From an uncultured Bacilli bacterium (GTDB taxonomy: Bacteria; Bacillota_I; Bacilli_A; RFN20; CAG-631), in contig CAKPZU010000071.1 in assembly GCA_934215405.1 (NCBI GenBank), forward strand, positions 1-10,341: a stretch of 10,341 nucleotides of DNA, read 5' to 3'. The notes below the pieces were generated by a model. That model was not told the DNA's origin, made no database searches, and saw nothing but the letters and a program-made list of their open reading frames with translations. Both the position numbers and the translations under genes were made by a program. Of the stretch, positions 1 through 5,337 are shown in pieces. How positions within the stretch are numbered: the stretch's first letter is position 1; every line of letters begins with the position of its first letter.

Positions 1-606
1 AGTGAAAGCATTAATGGTATTAACCTTTATACTTACTGTGGAAATGATCCGATTAATTATACTGACCAAAGTGGACACATTGCTATTTCAACAATTATTC
101 TTCTAGCGTGTATAGGTTTAGGCGCATTAGTTGGTGGCACATATGCCGGAGTCACTGCCTATAATGATGGAGCACGAGGATGGGAATTAGTTGGATGGAC
201 AGTTCTTGGTGCTGTAGTAGGCGGAGTGGTTGGAGGACTTGTAGGATATTATGCAGGACCAATGGCTGCAAGTTTATTTGGCTCTGGTAGTGGATTTGTG
301 TTCACAGGTGGATTAGGCTCTGTTGGAGTAGTTATATCTGGTACTATGGCTGGAACTTTAGTGACTGCGGGAGCTATAGGCTTGACTTATGCAGGAGCTT
401 TAACTGCAAGTGGAGTTATGATGTTTGCTAAAGGTAATGGACCTAGAATGGGACATAACCAATATGAAAATAAGCAAATAGATTCATTATGTAAAAAATA
501 TAATTTATCAAAAGAACAAAGAAGAATTTTGCATGATTATATCTCAGGTCAAAATTATTCATATCATGAAATTGAGCAAATAATTAAGGAATTATTCTTT
601 AGTTAG
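1..606 (+). CDS. RHS-repeat polymorphic toxin, C-terminal part (5' end outside window)
   Basis: The reading frame is open from base 1, so this is the last 201 codons of a longer gene; a GTG at 226 is internal and not a start. The first residues (LYTYCGNDPINYTDQSGH) match the conserved end of the RHS-associated core, the point where the shell protein gives way to its variable toxic tip. A glycine-rich hydrophobic region follows (about residues 28-140), resembling the small-residue membrane-like linkers common in Firmicute RHS proteins. The final about 55 residues are hydrophilic and start with GPRMGHNQYENKQ; a GHN-YEN...LHDYISGQ pattern is one I recall from other Firmicute RHS termini, but I cannot name its activity. 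RHS proteins are large secreted or surface toxins used in contact-dependent competition. The gene ends with TAG, and a candidate immunity gene follows 12 bases later. The RHS assignment is firm; the toxin activity is unknown. Confidence 0.85.
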   Translation, partial: SESINGINLYTYCGNDPINYTDQSGHIAISTIILLACIGLGALVGGTYAGVTAYNDGARGWELVGWTVLGAVVGGVVGGLVGYYAGPMAASLFGSGSGFVFTGGLGSVGVVISGTMAGTLVTAGAIGLTYAGALTASGVMMFAKGNGPRMGHNQYENKQIDSLCKKYNLSKEQRRILHDYISGQNYSYHEIEQIIKELFFS

Positions 607-618
607 TAAGGAGAATAA

Positions 619-1146
619 ATGAAAGATTTTAAAGAAAATTTAGATTTTAAAGATTTATTAAAAAAAATGAAAATTAACAAAATTAATTTTGTTCGAGGAT
701 TAGGTATAGTTGAAGATAGATTTGAGTTATTCTTTATAGGAAATAATGAGGAAATCATTATCGAAATCGAAACTAATTTTAGGATAAGAAACAAAGAAGA
801 AGTTTTGTTAAGTTTCAACGATTTGTATTTAGATAATAATCGAAAAGAAATGAGTGTAAAAAAATACAGAAGTCAAGCAAATATAGAAAAATCATATTTA
901 CACACGCAATTAGAATTTATTAATTCAATATTAGTAAACGCAAAGCCTAAAAGTGTTGCTCTTAAATCATATGGCGATTTATATATTTATTTTTATAGAA
1001 AAGGAATTATATTAGAAATACTAAATGATACACATTTAGAAGATGCTTGTTTATATAGAATTATTTGTAAGAGTGATAAGATTAATTATGCTTATGAATG
1101 TTGTGTTCAAAACAACAAACTAGTGTTTAATAATCTAAATTTTTAA
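619..1146 (+). CDS. Hypothetical protein, candidate immunity protein for the RHS toxin
   Basis: This is a 175-aa, soluble, lysine- and isoleucine-rich protein with no signal peptide or membrane segment. It starts at ATG with a strong SD (AAGGAG, 608-613, 5 bases of spacing), only 12 bases after the RHS stop. I do not recognise a family. It alternates short hydrophobic and charged stretches (for example FELFFIGNNEEIIIEIE near residues 35-51, DLYIYFYRKGIILEI near 120-134), suggesting an alpha/beta fold with several strands. Immunity proteins of polymorphic toxins are typically small, cytoplasmic, fast-diverging and encoded directly behind the toxin, and this gene fits that position and size. 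The role is inferred from context only. A terminator follows about 100 bases downstream, so toxin and partner probably form one transcription unit. Confidence 0.7.
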   Translation: MKDFKENLDFKDLLKKMKINKINFVRGLGIVEDRFELFFIGNNEEIIIEIETNFRIRNKEEVLLSFNDLYLDNNRKEMSVKKYRSQANIEKSYLHTQLEFINSILVNAKPKSVALKSYGDLYIYFYRKGIILEILNDTHLEDACLYRIICKSDKINYAYECCVQNNKLVFNNLNF

Positions 1147-1242
1147 TAATTTTCTTTTGAATAAAAATATTTAATGAGTAAGAATTAGATAATAAATAAT
1201 TATTAAATGGACTTTTGACAAAACTTATTCATTTTATAATTT

Positions 1243-1278
1243 AGCGAATCTGCTTCATTGTAGGTTCGCTTTTCTTTT
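1243..1278 (+). terminator. Rho-independent terminator of the RHS/immunity unit
   Basis: A 9-bp stem AGCGAATCT (1243-1251) / AGGTTCGCT (1262-1270), with one G-U pair and a 10-base loop, is followed directly by TTTCTTTT (1271-1278). This is a textbook intrinsic terminator on the + strand, about 100 bases behind the candidate immunity gene. The next base begins the group II intron fragment. Confidence 0.85.
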
Positions 1279-1655
1279 GTGTGCCGGGCATGGCGTATAA
1301 CCAAAGTGTGAAAGTCCCAAGAGGAGATGCCGAAAACTCATAGCGAACTCCAAGGTATCCTTCGTGAGGGTGAACGCGAAAGAAGGAGGTAGCAAAACTT
1401 TAGCCTAAATATCGAAGTGAAGCCGTGAGAGAGGCTACCTGTAACGGATGAAATTACTAAGCAAATTGAAGTCTTAGGCAAACGTAACTTATAGGTAGTA
1501 AATGAGGATAGGTAGAAAGAGAAGGTTATATGAATTACCACGGGAGGTTTTGTAAAGATAAAACTAGTAACAACGAATTACAAGAAGTCAGCAGAGGTCA
1601 TAGCAGGAGTAAATACTGAAGGACTGAACAATTTAAAGACTACAATAGTCTTAAT
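1279..1655 (+). mobile_element. Group II intron, IIC-like, 5' fragment (domains I-III and start of IV)
   Basis: The segment opens with GTGTGCCGGGCATGG, close to the 5' end I recall for the Oceanobacillus iheyensis group IIC intron (GTGTGCCCGGCATGGG). Further markers occur in the expected order: GTGAAAGTCCC (1309-1319), a CACGGGAGGT stretch (about 1539-1548), GAAGTCAGCAGAGGTCATAG (1584-1603) and GAAGGACTGAACAA (1618-1631), which mark the end of domain III and entry to domain IV. A small hairpin AAGACT/AGTCTT (1636-1652) fits the base of domain IV. No reverse transcriptase, no domain V and no domain VI follow; the sequence passes into an IS30 transposase instead. The ribozyme therefore cannot splice and has no maturase. 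The right edge is approximate, since the junction lies somewhere between about 1653 and 1700. Its position directly behind a terminator is the known target preference of class C introns. Confidence 0.8.
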
Positions 1656-1660
1656 AATCG

Positions 1661-2461
1661 TTGATGAGTAAGTCAGAATGTACTTTAAAAGGAGATGCTA
1701 CTACTTCAGCCTCAACATTATATAGGTATATTCACAATGAATACCTAACAGTCACTATTCATGAACTACCAAAGGTAGTTACACTTAAAAAAAGAAAAAA
1801 GAAAATACCTTCTCAATATGAATATGCTGAAAATAAAGGAATTGATAGAACTGGTCATTTGTATAATGATTGGATAATTTATCAAGATAAGAATAGAATA
1901 GTAACCTATTGGGAGATGGATTTTTTATGAGTTCCTCATTGCTCTTCTAAAATGATTCTTTCTCTTACAATTCCACAAATTCAATTTATTGCTTTATATA
2001 TAATTAAGAATCCTGATAATGATAAAGTATTACAAGTATTCAACCAAATTGAAGAAGAATTAGGATTAGATTTATACAAAAAAATATTTGAAGCTATTGT
2101 AACTGATAGAGATAGCAAATTTTCTAATATCCAAGCATTTGAATATAATAAAAGTAAAGAAAAAAGAACTGCATTGTTTTATTGTGATTCTGGTGCAAGC
2201 AATCAAAAGCCTAATATAGAAAACATCAATAGTCAATTACGCTTGTTTATAAACAAAAAAGCCGATATTTCAGATGCAATACAAGAACAATGCTACGAAT
2301 TGTCCTCACACCTTAATAGTCGACTCTTAGCTTCATTGGGTGCATCATCAACAGTTGATGCATTCATTGAATTGTTTGGTGAAGACGCATTACATAAACT
2401 TCACCAACGTAAAATTGAGCCAAAAAGTGTTTCACCAAGGAACATCATAAACTCAAAATAG
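1661..2461 (+). pseudogene. IS30-family transposase, N-terminally truncated and interrupted by one in-frame TGA
   Basis: Two open stretches (1661-1930 and from 1931 to the TAG at 2459-2461) are in the same frame and separated only by a TGA at 1928-1930. Together they read as the C-terminal two thirds of an IS30-type DDE transposase: TLYRYIHNEYL (HTH-to-catalytic linker), a basic KKRKKK stretch, YWEMDFL carrying the first catalytic Asp, IVTDRDSKFSN with the second Asp, and NQKPNIENIN with the Glu. The usual N-terminal helix-turn-helix region (MxxL...ERxxIE...S.xxIAxxLxRSxSTIxRE) is absent, replaced upstream by the group II intron fragment. The TGA sits one codon after WEMDFL, where I expect Gly; a single GGA-to-TGA change would explain it. 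The reading frame is otherwise undamaged. The TTG at 1661 is only the first in-frame start-like codon, not a genuine start. The gene is most likely dead. Confidence 0.85.
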
Positions 2462-2496
2462 CATAGTACTTGCACATAGGGTGGCAAATCAATGCT

Positions 2497-2686
2497 AAAC
2501 TGCACTTAGTTTTAAAAACTGCATTTAGTATCGAGTTTTTGTGCGCTCAAATTCACAACAAAAGTATATTATAAATGCCTATACTATTCCATATTTTCAT
2601 AAAACTGCATTTACTTTTGTTAATAAAGCACTTAAATCTATTAAAAAAATGCATTTTCTTTGTTTATAATAACTGCGTTTAGTTTA
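2497..2686 (+). repeat. Five imperfect direct repeats, consensus AAACTGCATTTAGTTTT
   Basis: Copies: AAACTGCACTTAGTTTT (2497-2513), AAACTGCATTTAGTATC (2516-2532), AAACTGCATTTACTTTT (2602-2618), AAATGCATTTTCTTT (2647-2661, diverged) and TAACTGCGTTTAGTTTA (2670-2686). All share one orientation with irregular spacing (19, 86, 45 and 23 bases between starts). They occupy the noncoding tail between the IS30 transposase stop and the start of IS66 coding sequence. The last copy coincides with the inferred right boundary of the IS30 element, so the repeats may be terminal/subterminal transposase-binding sites. The function is inferred. Confidence 0.65.
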
Positions 2687-2687
2687 A

Positions 2688-2963
2688 AAATTTGCGGAAC
2701 AATTTGAAAGAGGCTTAAAAGAAATTGATGAAAGGAAAATTTCAATAGCAAAATGGTGTAAAGAAAATAATCTAAACCCAGCAGATTTTTGCTCAATGAA
2801 GTGGAAAAACAAAAGTAAAGAAGTAAAGGTTAGTAAAGCAATTATTCCAGCAGATGTAGATAATGAAGTAGTAACATTTAAAATTAATGACGTAGTTTTT
2901 TCAATAGAGAAGAAAAATGAAAAATTAATAGAATTAATAGTTAGGACAAGTTTAAATGTATAA
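2688..2963 (+). pseudogene. tnpA: IS66-family TnpA (accessory OrfA) fragment, start missing
   Basis: An open frame after an in-frame TAA (2685-2687) has no start codon of its own at its beginning. It reads FAEQFERGLKEIDERK, then ISIAKWCKENNLNPADFC, which matches the IS66 TnpA pattern (a helix-turn-helix of the type S...(W/F)C.E......FY.W). The C-terminal half, VVTFKINDVVFSIEKKNEKLIELI, matches the usual strand-and-helix ending of this accessory protein. It ends at TAA 2961-2963 and overlaps the downstream tnpB ATG by 8 bases, the usual translationally coupled arrangement in IS66 elements. The extreme N-terminus is cut off exactly where the IS30 relic ends, so the IS30 copy probably inserted into tnpA. 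It cannot be expressed as an intact protein. Confidence 0.7.
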
Positions 2964-3312
2964 ACGAAATGAAAAGCCAATATTTTATGTAGTAACAGGG
3001 GATATAGATTTTAGATGCGTGATAGATGCTTTATGTTTAAAATTAAAAACAATTAATCCAACATTCAATATAATGGATAATGTTGCAGTTGTATTTATGT
3101 GTAAAATTAAAGATAAAATAAAAATATTATATTGGGGAGAAGATGACTTTTGGTTAATATATCATCGCTTAGAAGAAAGTAAATACATTTGGTTAAAAGA
3201 GCAAAATGATTTAATAGCAATAACATACAAGCAATTATAGTGGTTGCTTGATGGACTATCAATTATTCAAAAAAACTATCATAATGAAGTAAAAAGAACA
3301 TTAATAATATAG
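2956..3312 (+). pseudogene. tnpB: IS66-family TnpB (Orf2), broken by an in-frame TAG
   Basis: From the ATG at 2956 the frame reads to a TAG at 3238-3240 (94 aa) and then continues, in the same frame, for 23 more codons to TAG 3310-3312. The pieces together look like a full-length IS66 TnpB of about 118 aa: FYVVTGDIDFRCVIDAL (family pattern Y...G..DMR...D.L), VVFMCKIKDKIKILYWGEDDFWLIYHRLE (family pattern F.N+..D+.K+L.WD..GF.L.YKRLE), then the conserved W-LLDGLSI after the TAG. The TAG stands between KQL and WLLDGLSI, where the family reads L.WLL.GL, so it is a nonsense mutation of one codon. The Arg usually found after DM appears as FRC here. No TnpC transposase follows before the folT promoter, so the IS66 copy is a remnant. 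Confidence 0.75.
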
Positions 3313-3353
3313 AATGAAAAAATAACAAATAATTCACATATTTAAAATATCTT

Positions 3354-3382
3354 TTGACTATTAGTAAAATAAAATATATAAT
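3354..3382 (+). promoter_or_regulatory. Sigma-A-type promoter for the riboswitch/folT transcript
   Basis: TTGACT (3354-3359, one mismatch to TTGACA) and TATAAT (3377-3382, perfect) are separated by 17 bases. Transcription would begin near 3389-3391, exactly at the 5' edge of the THF aptamer. It lies just downstream of the IS66 relic, so the folate unit has its own promoter. Confidence 0.8.
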
Positions 3383-3390
3383 CTTTCTAT

Positions 3391-3480
3391 ACAGAGTAGT
3401 TGGTAAGCGTAAAGTGCTATTATGTGGGAGATGCATAATGGACGAACGAATAATCGGCGGTTTACCAATGCGTCCGCTGG
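3391..3480 (+). ncRNA. THF (tetrahydrofolate, class I) riboswitch aptamer
   Basis: The segment matches the THF-I architecture as I know it: GAGTAG leader (3394-3399), P2 TTGGTAA/TTACCAA (3400-3406 with 3462-3468), the conserved GCG-AAGTG joining region (3407-3416), P3 ATTATG/CATAAT (3419-3424 with 3434-3439) closed by the loop TGGGAGATG, then GGACGAACG (3440-3448), CGGCGGT (3455-3461) and a 3' strand TGCGTCCGCTGG (3469-3480). P1 would be a short CAG/CTG pairing, with the loop GGA able to meet UCC in the 3' strand as the pseudoknot. This class senses reduced folates and usually represses folT or folate biosynthesis genes. The downstream gene is a FolT-like transporter, which independently supports the call. 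Confidence 0.88.
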
Positions 3481-3521
3481 AAATATATTAGCGGATCTTC
3501 TAAGTATAGGAGGTCTTTTTT
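3473..3521 (+). promoter_or_regulatory. Riboswitch expression platform: SD-sequestering hairpin followed by U6
   Basis: GATCTTCT (3494-3501) pairs with AGGAGGTC (3508-3515) over all 8 bases (two G-U pairs) around the loop AAGTAT. This buries the folT Shine-Dalgarno AGGAGG (3508-3513). Six T follow (3516-3521), so the hairpin could also act as a terminator. Upstream, TCCGCT (3473-3478, the 3' strand of the aptamer) can pair with AGCGGA (3490-3495), which overlaps the first two bases of the hairpin. Folate binding, by holding 3473-3478 in the aptamer, would free 3490-3495 and favour the sequestering hairpin, giving OFF with ligand. The pairings are seen; the switching mechanism is inferred. Confidence 0.65.
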
Positions 3522-3522
3522 G

Positions 3523-4920
3523 ATGAAAAAATTTCTATTATTTATTAAAAAAAATACAATTACTTTACTAAGTATTTTAATAATTACTTTTTTATTATCC
3601 TTTATGGTAGTAAATAATTATAATAATAACCATGCTTATTATATTGCTAAGGTTAATATTACAAATATAGAATCAGTAGATATTAATAAGCTAAACGATG
3701 CTTCATATCTAAATAGTATTAAAAATGATGAAAAATATAATGGTAAATATAATAATATAGATGTTGATAAAATGCTAAAAAATAATGATTTTAAAATTAG
3801 CGTTATAGATGATGATTTAACTATAAAAACCTCATATAAATATTATGATGTATTCTTTTTAGGAAGCATTAATAAAACTAGCAATAGAGCTAAAACCTTT
3901 ATTAAAGATTGCTTAACTAATTTAACAAATGATACAAATAAAATAACTTATTATAATGAAAATGTTGTAGAATTATATAACTATACAAATGGTTATATGG
4001 TTTCTTTAATTACTACTAGTATTACTTTATTTGTTTTACTAATAATATGCTTTGCTTTAAGTAAAAAGCAAAAAGAAATAATTATAGAAAAAAAAGAAAA
4101 AATTAATATTAAAGCTTATTTTAAAGAGGCTTTAAAGCCAATAAAAACTAGTAAGGAAATTGCTGTTTTAGCAATGCTATTTTCCTTAATGATTATTAGT
4201 AAGTTTATTCCTCTTCCAAGTGGCTTTGGAAACTTAGGCCTTGGCTTTACTTATTTATTTTTTGCAATTGCTTGTATGATTTATGGGCCATTTTATGGCT
4301 TTATAATTGGTATTTTTTCAGATACTATTGGCTTTTTTATAGGCAATAAAACAGCAGCCTTTAGCTTTGCTTATACCTTGCAAGCAGCTTTTACTGGCAT
4401 GATTTATGGCTTTTGCTTTTATAAGAAAAAGGTATCATTTAAAAATGCTTTATTTGCTAGAATTTTAGTAAACATTTTAATGAATGCTATTTATGGCTCA
4501 TTCTTATTTATTTTTATTACTTATTTTTCATTTTCTAATTTTGATTTTAATGATTATTTAGTAAAAGTAAAAGCTTATATGCTTTTATTATCACTTCCTA
4601 AAAATTTAGTATACTTACTTCCTCAATCACTACTTTTATATTATGTAATAAAGGTTACAACACCAATACTAATTAGATTTAATATAGTTGATAAGAAATA
4701 TAAAAATGATAATACTAATAAAACTAATTTATCTATAATTAAATTAATTGCTTTTTATATTTTAGAATTTGCTTTTGTTATGATATTTACTTATTTGATT
4801 TTAAGTATTATTTATAATGATTTTAAATACAATAGTATTTCTTTAGTTTTAATTGCTATTTTATGCTTAGTTTTAATTTATCAGTTATTCAATTCGACAA
4901 ATAATGACACTATAAAGTAG
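3523..4920 (+). CDS. folT: Folate ECF transporter S component (FolT-like) with extra N-terminal extracytoplasmic domain and C-terminal helices
   Basis: The protein is 465 aa from the ATG at 3523 (SD AGGAGG 3508-3513, 9 bases of spacing); a TTG at 3520 is adjacent but less likely. Residue numbers here count from that TTG. The core (about 210-395) is FolT-like: KTSKEIAVLAMLFSL, then LGLGFTYLFFAIACMIYGP with G-FSDTIGFFIG, and SLPKNLVYLLPQSLLLY near the end. It contains about six membrane helices, as expected for a vitamin-binding S component that works with the EcfT/EcfA module encoded elsewhere. FolT proteins are normally about 170-190 aa. Here a helix (13-31), a hydrophilic 125-residue domain and a second helix (159-180) precede the core, and two more helices (about 406-430 and 438-457) follow it. 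The helix-domain-helix arrangement recalls Wzz-type chain-length regulators, but similarity is weak. The THF riboswitch upstream strongly supports folate uptake. Confidence 0.82.
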   Translation: MKKFLLFIKKNTITLLSILIITFLLSFMVVNNYNNNHAYYIAKVNITNIESVDINKLNDASYLNSIKNDEKYNGKYNNIDVDKMLKNNDFKISVIDDDLTIKTSYKYYDVFFLGSINKTSNRAKTFIKDCLTNLTNDTNKITYYNENVVELYNYTNGYMVSLITTSITLFVLLIICFALSKKQKEIIIEKKEKINIKAYFKEALKPIKTSKEIAVLAMLFSLMIISKFIPLPSGFGNLGLGFTYLFFAIACMIYGPFYGFIIGIFSDTIGFFIGNKTAAFSFAYTLQAAFTGMIYGFCFYKKKVSFKNALFARILVNILMNAIYGSFLFIFITYFSFSNFDFNDYLVKVKAYMLLLSLPKNLVYLLPQSLLLYYVIKVTTPILIRFNIVDKKYKNDNTNKTNLSIIKLIAFYILEFAFVMIFTYLILSIIYNDFKYNSISLVLIAILCLVLIYQLFNSTNNDTIK

Positions 4921-4943
4921 TACACTATAAATGGTGATTAAAA

Positions 4944-5132
4944 TTGTTAAAGGTTGAAATATATGATGAAGAGCATGAAAAGGATTTACAGTTTAAGGTT
5001 AATTCATTTTTAATTGAATTAAATGAAAGTGACATAGTTGATATTAAGTATGCCTTGCATGCTTTTTTATCAAGTAGTGGTGAACAAATTTATTGCTATA
5101 GTGCAATGATTATATATAGAATTTATAAATAA
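4944..5132 (+). CDS. cse60: Cse60-like sporulation-associated small protein
   Basis: This is a 62-aa acidic protein starting at TTG with a GGTGA ribosome binding site 6 bases upstream, 23 bases behind folT. It matches the Cse60 family as I recall it: EIYDEEHEKDLQFKVNSFL (family VFDEEHE.DLE..VN.FL), then VDIKYALHAF, then EQIYCYSAMIIY (family EQIYCFSAMI.Y). The family is named after a Bacillus subtilis sigma-E-dependent gene of unknown biochemical role, and members occur widely in Firmicutes, so the name does not prove sporulation here. The IYCYSAMIIY ending resembles proteins that fold as a small alpha/beta unit. No separate promoter is obvious, and it is probably transcribed with folT under riboswitch control. 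The length is typical and the gene appears intact. Confidence 0.75.
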   Translation: MLKVEIYDEEHEKDLQFKVNSFLIELNESDIVDIKYALHAFLSSSGEQIYCYSAMIIYRIYK

Positions 5133-5139
5133 AAAATTA

Positions 5140-5194
5140 CCTCCAAGATATAACTTGAATGATTAATTAACATTCAAGCTATATCAAATGGAGG
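5140..5194 (+). promoter_or_regulatory. Long interrupted hairpin masking a Shine-Dalgarno sequence
   Basis: CTTGAATG (5154-5161) / CATTCAAG (5171-5178) with loop ATTAATTAA is followed outward by an A/C mismatch, GATATA (5147-5152) / TATATC (5180-5185), a small asymmetric internal loop, and CCTCCA (5140-5145) / TGGAGG (5189-5194): 20 base pairs in all. The 3' arm contains GGAGG (5190-5194), 9 bases before the ATG of a 9-codon ORF. There is no U-tract behind it on the + strand, so it is not a simple terminator. On the - strand, AATTTTTT follows the stem, so minus-strand termination is possible. Confidence 0.6.
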
Positions 5195-5203
5195 AAATAA
5201 CAA

Positions 5204-5233
5204 ATGGCATTATATAATAATTTCATATTATGA
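5204..5233 (+). other. Nine-codon micro-ORF (possible leader peptide)
   Basis: ATG-GCA-TTA-TAT-AAT-AAT-TTC-ATA-TTA-TGA (MALYNNFIL) follows an SD (GGAGG, 5190-5194) with ideal 9-base spacing. Its SD lies in the 3' arm of a 20-bp hairpin, and a weak AAAGGC/GCTTTT stem with surrounding T-runs starts directly behind its stop. The arrangement resembles a leader-peptide cassette, but no amino-acid bias reveals a sensed signal, and galK has its own promoter about 130 bases downstream. It may be a decayed gene start. Translation is inferred only. Confidence 0.3.
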
Positions 5234-5251
5234 AAGGCTTTTTTGCTTTTT
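5233..5251 (+). terminator. Weak stem-loop with T-rich flank, possible terminator
   Basis: AAAGGC (5233-5238) / GCTTTT (5245-5250) forms a 6-bp stem (one G-U) around a loop of six T, followed by one further T and then A-rich sequence. It could end transcripts from folT/cse60 or from the micro-ORF, but the stem is short and the trailing U-run is inside rather than after it. Confidence 0.3.
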
Positions 5252-5337
5252 AAAAATTTTATATTTCTTACTTCTACTATCATTGTAGCAAAAATAATTG
5301 CATATTTAAAGATGAAATATACAAAATAATATTTAAC

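Larger units (their letters stand above)
1656..2690 (+). mobile_element. IS30-family insertion sequence remnant
   Basis: This is the extent of the IS30 relic. It comprises the truncated transposase and a 3' noncoding tail of about 225 bases containing five repeats of an ACTGCATTTAGTTT-like motif. The right end is placed near 2686-2690, because the last repeat ends there and IS66 tnpA coding sequence begins immediately. The left end is lost at the group II intron junction, so terminal inverted repeats cannot be compared. Confidence 0.6.

Noticed and set aside
226..606. A separate 126-aa glycine-rich protein starting at GTG 226
   Set aside because: The same frame is open back to base 1 and encodes an RHS core ending, so this is an internal codon of the RHS gene.
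1215..1240. Perfect TTGACA and TATAAT boxes
   Set aside because: The spacer is only 14 bases, too short for a normal sigma-A promoter, and any transcript would run straight into the terminator at 1243-1278.
1338..1541. Minus-strand 67-aa ORF, and other minus-strand ORFs at 603-818, 2684-2980, 5280-5501, 7981-8220 and 8720-8953
   Set aside because: They lie opposite clear + strand genes or the intron RNA, show no family motifs, and are explained as antisense shadows.
1928..1930. TGA read as tryptophan (genetic code 4)
   Set aside because: No complete gene here ends in TGA, which is suggestive, but every Trp in galK, the exporter genes and RHS is TGG, and Trp at this IS30 position would be unexpected. 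One mutation is simpler.
1661..1930. Start of the group II intron reverse transcriptase
   Set aside because: The translation matches IS30 transposase (TLYRYI, WEMDFL) and contains no RT motifs such as YADD.
2497..2686. Possible CRISPR-like array
   Set aside because: The repeats are short, diverged, unevenly spaced and lack uniform spacers; no cas genes are nearby. They fit an IS end better.
5140..5194. Terminator of folT/cse60
   Set aside because: There is no U-tract after the hairpin on the + strand; the next bases are AAATAACAAATGG.
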